Positions 46,412 to 56,836 of a stretch of 64,000 bases of DNA are shown piece after piece. Made by a program: the position numbers and the translations under genes. This stretch comes from Pogonophryne albipinna (lineage: Eukaryota; Chordata; Actinopteri; Perciformes; Artedidraconidae), in the NCBI GenBank assembly GCA_028583405.1, contig CM053252.1, positions 32,555,562 to 32,619,561 of the forward strand, in the 5' to 3' direction. A model generated the notes under the pieces. It was not told the origin of the DNA, made no database searches, and saw only the letters and a program-made list of their open reading frames with translations. The stretch's first letter is position 1. The number at the start of each line of letters is the position of its first letter.

Positions 46412-48560
46412 AAAGAGCACATATTATCTATTTTTCAGGTTCATATTTGTATTGTGTGTCTCTACTGTGACATGTCCCCGTGCTTTAATGTTCAAAAAGC
46501 TCTTTATTTTCTTCATACTGCCTGTGCTGCAGCACCTCTTTTCACCCTCTGTCTGAAACCAGAGCCCAGTCTGTTGTGATTGGTCAACCGCTTAGAAATG
46601 CCCCTCCAGGGGTAGACATTAAGGGTAAAAAGCCACTAGCCCTCCGGGCCGGTGGAATTGTATTATCACTGGCCCCACCATTGTAACCACTGGCCCGGAG
46701 CATTCGTCCAAAAAAAATCGACTAATAATGAAGAAAATGAACACATTTGTTGCAATAGTAATTTATGCACTAACTACATTACTACTTGTACTACAACGTT
46801 TGAACAATCAGTTCTTCCTCATTTTCGTCAATTGTTCATATTTGGTTTATTAAAATAATGATATTGTGGACATTGTTAAAAAATGTCTGCTATTATTATG
46901 AGTATTATTATTTGTATAATGCACTTTCTGCCTTCCTGTCATTAGGAGTTAGAAATGTAATGGCTATGTAATAGATTAGATTAGATCCTTCATTATCCTA
47001 AACTGCTGGGACATTTCTCTATAGCCAATACCTTTATATTTTCTACTCTTCACTTACTTGTCAGCATAGGTCGTCATTGATGTACAGAGCCACAGAAGAC
47101 CTTGTTTATATTGGCATCATATTGAGAGGTGCAGCCAGTGACGCGTCATAAAACCAGGAAGTAAGCTGCTGGTTCCCTCGACAAAAAGCAATGGGATTTC
47201 TCCACAGGGTTTTGGAAAATAGCCTAGCTGGAAATAAGGTCTGTGGAAAACAAACCTGTTTGATAAATGCACGTTTTGTTCAGCCGGATAATCTCCACAT
47301 GTCTACCCTACTTTTATAATTTTCGAATCATAAATCTAATCGATAGATTATAAAAGGGTTTTAGGACGCGTCACTGCACCACTTGAAGCCAACTCGATCA
47401 AGCTGGTTGAAACTTTCTCTCCCTCTTCTTCTCATGCTCCCTGTCACTCTCCTTTAACTCCTCCGGTGACTTTCTTTTGAAGATTGTTTTTGCCCGGCGC
47501 TTGGCCGGTTACCGCTGGTATTAAAAACATTTTGGCGAATGGTTAGGTGGCGCGACAGTCCGTAGTGAAGGAGCGTGCTCACGGGAGCCTGCTCGCGCTG
47601 CGCTCCGCAGCAAACAGCGGTTTGCTTTTCACCCAACAACGACAAGCGACTCACGAAACGCTATGTTGTAGCGTTAATAAACGAAACAATTTAACAAAAT
47701 TGCTAGTCAAAATACCAATACCACAGGATTTTTTTTTTTTTTAAACAATATTTTTAGTGGCCCGAGCGGGCAAGTGGAAAGTACGTTATGCTGGCCCGGG
47801 GTGTCTAAATAGTGCTTCCGGGCCAGCGGGCCATTTATAATGTCGAGCCCTGGCCTTCCCCTTAGCCTATCACGTTCAATGTGTTGAAGCGCTAGACAAT
47901 AGCAGCGTAAGTGTTTAATAGTGATTGTGGAAGCTATTCAGTATTTTTCACATTTATTTAATGTATTTATTTGTTATTTTTTGTTTTGTAGAATTTATTA
48001 ATTTACAGCCATATTATTTAAGTTAAGTTGTGTTCCAGCTAAAATGCTTTTATTTTGAAGGTGATGGGTCAATTTGGGCACACAGCTGGGTTTATTTAAG
48101 TGAATCAGGGCACAGCAGCAGGCAGTGGGCACCGGGAAGGTCTATGTTTTTTTTACCAGTATCAGGGCTGAGTTCAACAAACATTTCAACACCTTTTGCT
48201 GTATTGTTCTTGCCAAAGTGAAGCTAATAAATACCACAAAAACGTCGATGCCTTGTCTGGACAATGGACTCATTACCAACTCATGATCTGCGTAAGATCC
48301 ACTATACCTGGTGCCTCAGTGGCCTTTTGAAGTTTTATTGTTGTTGACAAATAGCCACTACAGTGATGTCATTATGTTACGGAAGAAAATAAAGGAGTCT
48401 AATGGAGGCGTTTCAGGCAGGGGGGGGGGGGGGGGAGTGTGTGGGAGAGAAACTCCCTCTGGAGGGAACTTTGAGTCTTTGCAGATCATTTACATGCACA
48501 AAAACCTGTTTAACACACTACAGGAAATGGAAAACCACTAAAAAGCATAATAGGTACCAT
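46412..48560. mobile_element. piggyBac-like MITE, interrupted
   Basis: 46412-46606 (TTAAAGAGCACATATTATCT, TTCAGGTTCATATTTGTATT, ACCTCTTTTCACCCTCTGTC), 47853-47890 and about 48365-48560 are consecutive parts of one MITE when compared with 61180-61510 and 62716-63063. A hAT (46607-47852) and an unassigned stretch (47895-48360) separate them. The right part has a 17-G run (48420-48436). Confidence 0.55.
46607..47852. mobile_element. hAT-type element
   Basis: Ends CAGGGGTAGACATTAAGGGT and complement of TAATGTCGAGCCCTG; GGCCC-rich subterminal repeats (ACTGGCCCGGAG, TGGCCCGAGCGGGC). Flanks TGCCCCTC and GCCTTCCC are only loosely alike, so the duplication has decayed or the border is off by a base. 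No transposase. Confidence 0.7.
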
Positions 48561-51500
48561 TTGTTCTTCGTAAATACTCCTTCATAATGAGCCACTGAAT
48601 GATCCGCATGGTTCTGATGCAGTCCTTCACCTTAAAAGCAATTTTATCTTAGCCTAAAGTGAAGCTTTAAAATGCGAGTAGTTTATGCAAATGAACCTCA
48701 TTCAAACCCCCTACACGCTGACAGGAAATGTGCGGGAAACCAAACATTGCCATATGCTCATACCACCACATTGAATCAGAATTAGGTTTATTGCCAAGTA
48801 GGTTTACACATACAGGGAATTTGCTTTGGTGTTAAGTTGCATACATAAACAATGTAAGAGGAAATAAGTCGTAAGAAAAGAGGCAATTCTAGAACAGTTA
48901 TAAAAAAGATATTTGAAAAAATACTGCAACATTAAAAATGCTAACACGACGCAATATAAATATACATTTCAGCGTGCGGCCCATGTTCTGGGAGTCCGCC
49001 CCCCGTTGGCAAAACAAATCTTTAAAAAAATACAATATATTAAAACTTTAAAGTGGAGAGCTGTCCAGATTTTAAAAGAGTGTCAAACAGAAATTAGCAA
49101 AATATTAATTAGGATGTGCATGGCTCACAGTATTAACACGAACAACATATGTTCACATGAAATACATATATATTAACAATGATAAGGTGGCCTGAAGACT
49201 TCCATTGTTCTTTGTTGGCAATTAATGATCATTAGAATTCTGTATCGTTATTACAGGATTTTATCTTTCACCAATTAGCTGCTGTGTTCCAGAAGAGCAG
49301 GGAACACAGCATTAAAGCCAAATCTCTGTGTTTGGATAACACACATGGCTTCACAGGCGTGACATTTGTCGGGCTCAGGTGGGTTCACTATGAAAGAGTA
49401 CAGCAAAGGGGGGGGGGGTAGTGAAGGAGAGGAAGTAAACAGATGAAGCGATGGTGCTGTACAAATATAGGTTACGCAGAAAGAACAAAGAGCAGGATCC
49501 CCAATGGGTCTGTGGATAATCTCAGAAAGCACCAGAAGTCCAAGAATCTAGTTTACAAAGCTTCACCATGTTTGGCCAGTTGTTCTTTGTATCAGTAAAG
49601 TGAGTCAGAAGCTGACCTGAAATGCACCTGATCACACAATAGTTTAGAAACTAAACTCTCTTTGTATTGGACATTGATCTCATCCATAATGTCAGTAGCT
49701 TGAATGACCAAATTCTGAAGACTTAGTGATTTTAAACATCACATGGGTGTTTCCTGACTATGATTCCATAGTATGCTATTGGATTGGTCATTAGCTTTAA
49801 CATTATGTGAAACATTGAAGTAATACTCTTATTTAACTTCTTTCCACGACGTGCTACATGAGAAGATCCTTATCATTTACATGTCTTTGTGATAGTTGAG
49901 GGAGGAAGTTATTAGCCTATCTTAGCATCAAAAGTCAAACTATGTGGCAAAAGCTACCCTGGTGCTCTTCAGAGATATAAATCATTCTATAAAGCTCACT
50001 TATGAACAGTTTGTTTTACACTTCTGTTATCAACAGTTTGAAGAATTGAGATAGGTGAAACAATGAGCTTTAAAGGTTATTTTGTTGTGCTAAGCTAAGC
50101 TAGCTCCAGCTCCATACTCACGTACACAAACATGACAGTTGTATCTTTCTTCTAATCTAACTCATACAGAAAGCAATATAGATTATTTCCTTAACTGTTT
50201 AACGATGTATTTGAGATAGCTTGTAGTGATAAGGGTGATAAGGGTAAGTCAAGTTTAATTCCAAGACCCTGCTGGTTGGATTGAAGCCAACATTGGTAGT
50301 ACTCAAAGAATAGCTCTCATATCTTCTCAATGCGCATAAATGGGTTCAATCAATGTATTCTAGGAAAGTTAAACATTCACACATTTGCAATTGCTCTGCA
50401 TTACAAAATGAACCAATCCCTGATAGAAATACTACTTTTAGAATATTTTAAATATAAATGTAGATTTAGTCACAACCTAGCTTAATATAGTCCTGTTAAT
50501 AGAACTTCTTAACAGAGGAAAGTTAATGTTTTTGAACTGCTTCCTAGTTATTACTCAGTATACTGCACCTCTGGGAACACTTGAACAGCCTCTATTCCCG
50601 GTGGGACTGAATTAGCAAAGCTCCCGGTACATTAGCGATCTGGCACCTCAGCTTTCCACCGCAACACTGCACTCAGACATCGATGGAGCACCTAAGAAAC
50701 ACTTAAGCACACTTTTGCTTCAGTAACTTGTGTCTTCTGAACTTAATGGAGCTTAATGGAGCAGTCTTACACTTTGACAGAGCTTTTCTCATATAAACCA
50801 AACAGGAATCACTGTGTAAATTCACAAGACTGATTTGAAAATGTTTAGTTTTGAATCTGTATATTGAGTGACACACTACCAATTTCACACACAAAGTTTG
50901 GCTTACTTGTCATGGTTACTACTATTCACATTGTAAAAATAACTCTGATAATGTCATAGTGGTCATCAGGGTTGGAGAAAACACATTCATAAAAGAAAGC
51001 TTAAGGTTGGCATTTCAAAGACATGGGTGTTAACCAGACGGGGAGGGTCTAAGAAAAACATGCTTTTGAGTTGAATAATGGGACATTTAGGATCCAATGT
51101 TTTTGCAGTTTATACTGTAATGCGCACTACAAATCAGGATATCAGAACCTAATGCAATACAAAATATATGTTTTGCGAGTTTTCCAGCATTTTAATTTTC
51201 AAACTATATAGCTAGGGCTATTAGCCACTTTTTTTTAAAGAACCCAAACATTCTGAGTTTTTTTATTTTAATAATGTCTGAATTACAGGCTTAGAATCGT
51301 CCTACCTAGAGGATATATTAATTGTAAGGTAGCAGTGTGCTGTTCCATGCCTACACATTATTGAGTGGCATTGAGAATACAATGACACAGCACATCAAAG
51401 CGAGCTGAGAACAGTAGGATTAGCACATTACCGTTACATAATCTAACTTTGTGAGTAAAAGGACAGGGGAATATGTGCTCATGGGGTTATACATCTTTCA

Positions 51501-51786
51501 GTATCTCTTAAATTAATATTTAGGCCACCATAATATTCTAAATCGTAAATTGAATCTGGATTCAGTTTATAGGGGTGCTTAGGATCTAGGATCTACTTTA
51601 ATCAGCTATGTAATAAAGGCAGTGTGGTATGAAAACAAGGGTTAGGGTTGAAATGCATATCAACTGATTTGACTTGGTGTGAAGGATTTCTGTAGCATTT
51701 TAAAATACATTTTGGGATGATGTGAATCAATTAAAGGTGGGTAAGTAAGTATGCACCTAGAAACATCCCCGAGGCACTATTACAGG

Positions 51787-52585
51787 TAGGGATGTCCCGA
51801 TCACATTTTTTTGCTCCCGATCCGATTCCGATCATTTGATTTTGACAATCTGCCGATACCGATTTTTCCCGATCCGATCTTTATGCAATGCATTAAGAGA
51901 AAAAAAAGGTAACACATAACGGCTGGTCATCCAACGCGATGAGTTCAGCTATCTTGGCTGTTATTTGTTTGGCCTTTTCACTGTTCTGGGGCAGTTTCTC
52001 TTTCCTTTTTAAAAGTCTCTGAAAGTGTCGGTTGTTTCAGTGCCGTTACCTGAGTGGCCGCTGTGTACTCGTCCTGTTGTTGTTAGTGTTTGTTTCTCAG
52101 GTGGCGTATTAGATTGGTCGTGTTGAACGTAGCTCTGTTCTTTCCACCACGCGGAACCTCCGCCTTGCAAACATTGCATCTGGCTGTTACACTGCCTTCG
52201 CTTTCAATTTTATAATACTTCCATACTCCTGACATTTTCTCTGTCCCGAGTCCCGAGTCACCAGCTGAACGTAGCCTCTCGTTAGCTTACTGCTAGACAC
52301 TGCGCGCCCACTCTGTTGCCAGCTTTGAGAGAAATAAGCAACCAGGTCTGAAAACAAGCCCAAAAGAAGCAACACATACATGATGTTGTGTCATTTCAAA
52401 CCAAAACTAAGGCCTCATGATGACTTTAAGACTTGAACATGGTCATTTTTGTTTTGTAACATTAAATAAATAATAAAAAAAAAATAAAAAAAAATCCCGA
52501 TCCCCGATTTTTTTTCTCCCGATCTTTTGAAAATCACGTGATCGGCTCCGATCCCCGTTCACGTGATCGGATCGGGACATCTCTA
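51787..52585 (-). mobile_element. hAT transposon with perfect duplication ATTACAGG
   Basis: Ends TAGGGATGTCCCGATC and complement of GATCGGGACATCTCTA, with GATCCGATTCCGATC-type subterminal repeats. ATTACAGG occurs at 51779-51786 and 52586-52593. The 799-bp copy keeps only the start of the transposase. Confidence 0.9.
51905..52235 (-). pseudogene. hAT transposase N-terminus with BED finger, internal deletion
   Basis: From ATG 52233-52235 the minus strand reads MSGVWKYYKIESEG, then ARCNVCKAEVPRGG (C-x2-C) and NLIRHLRNKH (H-x4-H), a complete BED zinc finger of 50 residues. A stop TAA (52083-52085), apparently a mutated Gln codon, is followed in frame by QQQDEYTAATQ and LKQPTLSETFKK. After a frame slip comes AKQITAKIAELIALDDQPL, the usual sequence downstream of the finger in ZBED/hAT proteins. 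The dimerisation and catalytic parts are gone. This reading is easily missed because it is short. Confidence 0.8.
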
Positions 52586-52827
52586 ATTACAGGAACTAAA
52601 TACGTCTTGATACGAAAGAGTATCAAGGCCAGGCAAAAGGTGGGGGTAAATGAGGATGTTTTTTGGGGAGATTTTGAATATATGAGTTGAAACGTTGAGA
52701 ATTAAGTCAAACTTTCAGTTTATTCACTAATGCGAGTAACTTGTGTTCCGTAGACTCATACTTTAATCTTGAAAGGTTTACCTTTATTAACAACATTTAG
52801 ACTTTGTTCTAAAAAAAAAAAAGTGCC

Positions 52828-53214
52828 TTAAAGGTGGGGTAGTTTGAGAAACCGGCTCGTGATACACTTTTTGTTATATTCCATGGAATGCTCTTAACAT
52901 CCCGATAGCAATGAATATCTTAAGTGCTTTGACAAAAAATCCATAAAAAAAACGTCATCTGTTGAAGCCGTGGCGCTGTAAAAAGCACGACCAATCATCT
53001 GAGCCGGCCCGGCTAAAGTAACTGGATGGCCTACCTGCATGTCAGCCTTCCATCTGTGCACAAACTTATCTCGTGCCCTCATTGGTCATGTGCGCGTTCG
53101 TGTGTGTTGGAGGAGGGGCTCTGTGAGGAAGTGGCAGATTTTTTGCGGCTGTGTATTTTCAAATGATAGCGCACTCGAGCTGGTTTCTCCAAAATGACAT
53201 ACCCCACCTTTAAG
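52828..53214. mobile_element. piggyBac-like MITE (AGGTGGGGTA ends)
   Basis: TTAAAGGTGGGGTA at the left and TACCCCACCTTTAA at the right: perfect inverted ends flanked by TTAA. 387 bp, no coding sequence. It lies just 155 bp before the exon 4 acceptor. Confidence 0.8.
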
Positions 53215-53369
53215 TTTAAGAGTCTTGTTTCTTACATGGAATAGATTCCCCCCACTCTTTCAAATGTTTAAGACTCTACACAATTCTGAGTACAAATAAT
53301 CCAAATTAGCAGAGATATAATGTTTAATGTCTTGTCGTGAGTTAAAGTTTGTATTCTCTTCTTCTTCAG

Positions 53370-53531
53370 TACCTTTTTGTGGACTCTACCAACAACTACC
53401 TGTGGAAGACCTTTGACTTCTGTAAGAGCGTGCAGGGCTTCTCTCTGCCCTTCAAACCCTCAGACCTGCTGCTCCACAGCAGATCCTTCAACCTGGTGCT
53501 CGGCTACGACAGCTCCCATCCAAACAAACAG
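53370..53531 (+). CDS. sorl1: SORL1 exon 4: Vps10p propeller
   Basis: 162 nt, 54 residues: [20 protein letters not shown] through [17 protein letters not shown] to [13 protein letters not shown]. It matches the family segment with conserved WxTFDFC, DLLLHS and SHPNKQ. Acceptor TTCTTCTTCAG, donor CAG|GTACCG, phase 0. Confidence 0.93.
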
Positions 53532-54107
53532 GTACCGACTCCACCCTGCATCTTATATGTGAATGACACAGGAAAATTCAGTATAAATCCAAATTCACGA
53601 GACCGCTTTAAAGGTGTGAAAGGTGCGCTGTCTTTCTGCATTTTATTCACTATTCTTCTATAGACTTTTTTCCAACTTCTATACTTACACTGTAAGCGCT
53701 TTGAGCACCAGGAAAAGCGCTTTATAAATATATTATAATATATATATATATATAATATATATATTATTATTATTATTATTATACCATCAGATGTTATTAT
53801 TTTATGTTAAAGCCAAAATCTTATATGAGAAACTTAACATTTAAAAATACAAATACCCTTTTCTAGTATACTTATGTAGTTACCAAGAGAAGAAACTATT
53901 GGCTGCGTAGATTTTTCCACGGAAGCTCTTTTTGGTTTCCTTGATTCAAGCACAATAGCAGAAACGGGGCTCTCCAGTGTTCTTCTTGTAACATGTGCAC
54001 GAGCCAAAACTAAAGAATGAGCATGACCTACATTTTTACAGTACACCATCCCCCTCTCCTCTTCCCCCCCCTCCCCCCTCCTCCTCCTCTCTCTTCCCCC
54101 CCGGTAG
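53532..54107 (+). other. sorl1: SORL1 intron 4
   Basis: 576 bp from GTACCG to GGTAG. Contains an (AT)n/(ATT)n tract at 53730-53785 and a long C/T tract (54050-54102) before the acceptor. Confidence 0.85.
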
Positions 54108-54175
54108 CTGTGGAAATCGGACGACTTTGGGGAGACATGGGTGTTGATCCAAGAACACGTGAAGACCTACTTTTG
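54108..54175 (+). CDS. sorl1: SORL1 exon 5: Asp-box blade
   Basis: 68 nt, 22 residues plus two bases: LWKSDDFGETWVLIQEHVK then TYF and the first two bases of a Trp codon. SDDFGETW is a classic Asp-box (S-x-D-x-G-x-T-W). The acceptor is an unusual CCCCGGTAG and the donor TTG|GTAAGA, phase 2. The next exon should start with G (completing Trp) and GxDPYxxP; I cannot find it before 64000. Confidence 0.92.
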
Positions 54176-55872
54176 GTAAGACAACCGCTGTCTCAGCTCA
54201 CAAGTGTGTATCCTGAATGTTAAAGAATGTCCCTAACTCTGTGCTGTTCTCAGTATACATGTATGGAGGAAAGGGGATATACAACCTTTCAGAAAATAAC
54301 AATTAAATCAGGATCTCTGAATAGGTATGTTTCCAGTCAGCATTAAATGACTAGCAAACTCTGTCTTAAGTGTGATAAATACTCACATTTTCTTTGTTAA
54401 ATTATGGTTGAATGGTCATTAAATAAGGATCCCAGTGAGCTGCTTAATGGCAGCACAAGGATTTTCACTTTTACAAAAATGCAGCAACTCATCACCCCAT
54501 TAATTATGAATCTAGGCTAAAAAACGATTTTGTTCAGATGTTAACCCTCAATTTTAATGTTAACATTTTTAGTTCAGTGGTTGGAGCTGGTGGCCTGTCT
54601 TTGACAGTTATTTTGCAAATCTAGGATCATTTTTATTTAGACACAATCTCCTATTAATGTCAAAAGCTCTGCCAAATTTGCAGTGATCCATCATCTTTTC
54701 AAAAAACGAAATAAAGGAATAACACATTTCCACCCATTCCGAGCTGCAGAAGATTGCATTTGTTCCATTTAAAAAGTTATTCAAAGGTGAGTTTAAGTGA
54801 CACAACCTTGAAAATACAATCGCGGACATATTTGATTAATTTGATGTCTGTTTCAATGTTGATCATATTCACTGTAAGTCTGTTTCTGGGAAGGGAAGTA
54901 AATGGTTTTATTGTTTGAGTTGCTCAACAGGCCCAGGGGCCTCATTTATAACGCCGTGCGTAGGATTCACGTGGGAAGGTTGCTTACGTAGTAGAAATCC
55001 AAAAAATAGGTACAGACATTTTCAGACATTTTCCGATTCACCAAACATTGCATACCGGCGAGGAAAGTGCGTACAGCACTTCCTACGCCGGTTTCCCTTT
55101 ATAAATCACAATCGACTCGAAATGCGGTGCAGCTTTTGCGGGCTTCACGTAACGCCCATATTTGCCTATAAATAGTCAAAGAAACGCCCATTCATTCATT
55201 TTCACTGACTTTATGAAGAAGATAGCAGGAAATGACGACAGAACAGCTAAAAAAGACATCTCACACCGTGTCAGATTTTGGTTATTTTGGGGAGGTGGAG
55301 ACAAATCATATTGTTGGTGGATGCAGTTTGAACCAGAGTAGCAGCATGGAGGTCGGATCGTCACCAAAATAAATAAATAAGTGGTTCGAAAAAGGTTCAT
55401 GACAAAAAATCCACTGCACTCTGTGCGTCTCAACCAACCAATCAACCTATAGAAATGCAAAACGGCGTCAGTTTAGACGTAATTCTGTCCTTCTGCTTAC
55501 CGCATCATTTATGAGAAAACATTTCATAACATTAACACAACATATTCGAGGTGGTTTTAAATAACATATCCGTATTTATTTATTTCTCCAAGTTATGTTT
55601 TTCTGTGCACTGAGGAGTCGCAAACAGGCGTTTGTTTAATCATTTTAAGATCAGCTTTAATCAATGTTTGAAAATGAATTCTTCATATGATAAATGAGAG
55701 GTAACATTTTATTTATGGTATTATTTCCACATATTTCTCTCCATTCTACCTTCTGCCAACGGTGTCGCAGTTTCTCGTCTCTCCAGTTTTTGTGCTTAGC
55801 ATGGGTTACAGTTTGCGTGGAGGACCGCACATTTTCCCGTCAAGTTAGTATTTTATAAATCGCAAACATTGG

Positions 55873-56266
55873 TGTGATGCCCCTGTGGGTTCATCAGTAG
55901 AGAGGAGGTGGCTGTGCTGTGGTGATTGGTGATTGCAGTAACTCAGGGCACCTGGGTCTGGTGTCCTGCAGCTATTTAACGCCTCTCTGCTCCTCTCTGT
56001 TCTCTCTATGCTTCTCCCTGCAGGCACACCGGTTTTGTTGAGTATGATAGGAGTTTATTCAGTTGCTTTACTTTGTGCACTTCAACACTCTCACACACAT
56101 ACATGTCCATACAATCCTCACCCTGCATTTACATTACTGATACCACTGACTTCCACACCTCATACTTTACTGGTTTTGACTTGTTTGTCTTAAATAAACA
56201 CCATTACCTACCCGTTGATATGTTGTGTCTCCTTTTTGTTGTGGCCTTTTGAGCCAGGTCGCAACA
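55873..56266 (+). repeat. 5' LTR
   Basis: Begins TGTGATGCCCC and ends GGTCGCAACA (TG...CA). GCTATTTAACG (about 55970) may serve as TATA box and TTAAATAAACA (about 56192) as polyadenylation signal. It differs from the 3' LTR at 56008 (A here, C at 59104). Confidence 0.95.
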
Positions 56267-56268
56267 AA

Positions 56269-56281
56269 TGGGGGCTCGTCC
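56269..56281 (+). promoter_or_regulatory. Primer-binding site, tRNA-Pro type
   Basis: TGGGGGCTCGTCC starts two bases after the 5' LTR and matches the 13 terminal positions expected for a tRNA-Pro primer. The match then ends (AACGGG follows). Confidence 0.7.
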
Positions 56282-56836
56282 AACGGGTTATTTGTTTAAA
56301 AAGTTTGTGTAGTGCTCAGAGCACATGGTGTCATTGAGCAGCTGATTCATTGTTGTGGTCCAGCTGTGTGCTGGCTTGTCGCTGCTATTTGGGGGACACA
56401 TCATGTCTTTTGGGTTTTAGGAGGCTGTAGTGTTTGACATGTCGTCAGGTTTTGTGTGCCAATCAGAAGGTAAGATGTTGCTGTTTGTTACGCTTTTGTA
56501 AAAGAGATTTTCCCCGCTAGGCTTAAGTGGCGTTTCCCCTTGGGTTGCGTCTGTTTTTTTGTTTGTTTTCATAGTGTTGTGGCGACGTGGTTAGTGTCAG
56601 CTGTTTTCGGACAGCTGTCTCGGGGGCACGTCCGCGTGAGTTCTTGGTGTTACATGCGTGCAGGTTGCTCCATAACTCCGCCGGGTTCCAGTGCGTAATT
56701 ACCCACCGCAAGCCACATGAAGACTAGGTGAGATTAGGAAGATTTTGTTTAGGCAGTTAGGGGGAAATTCTCTGTTGGGTTAATCTTATGCCCATGCGTG
56801 TTGGCAGGTTAATACTTTGCTTTCTGATTGGTTATT

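Larger units (their letters stand above)
44324..53369 (+). other. sorl1: SORL1 intron 3
   Basis: 9.0 kb between GTGAGT and TTCTTCAG. It contains the listed MITEs, LINE and hAT elements, a poly-G run (48420-48436) and another G-run near 49410. 48.6-51.7 kb is AT-rich unique sequence, apart from a retroelement-tail-like string near 48775 (GAATCAGAATTAGGTTTATT). Confidence 0.85.
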
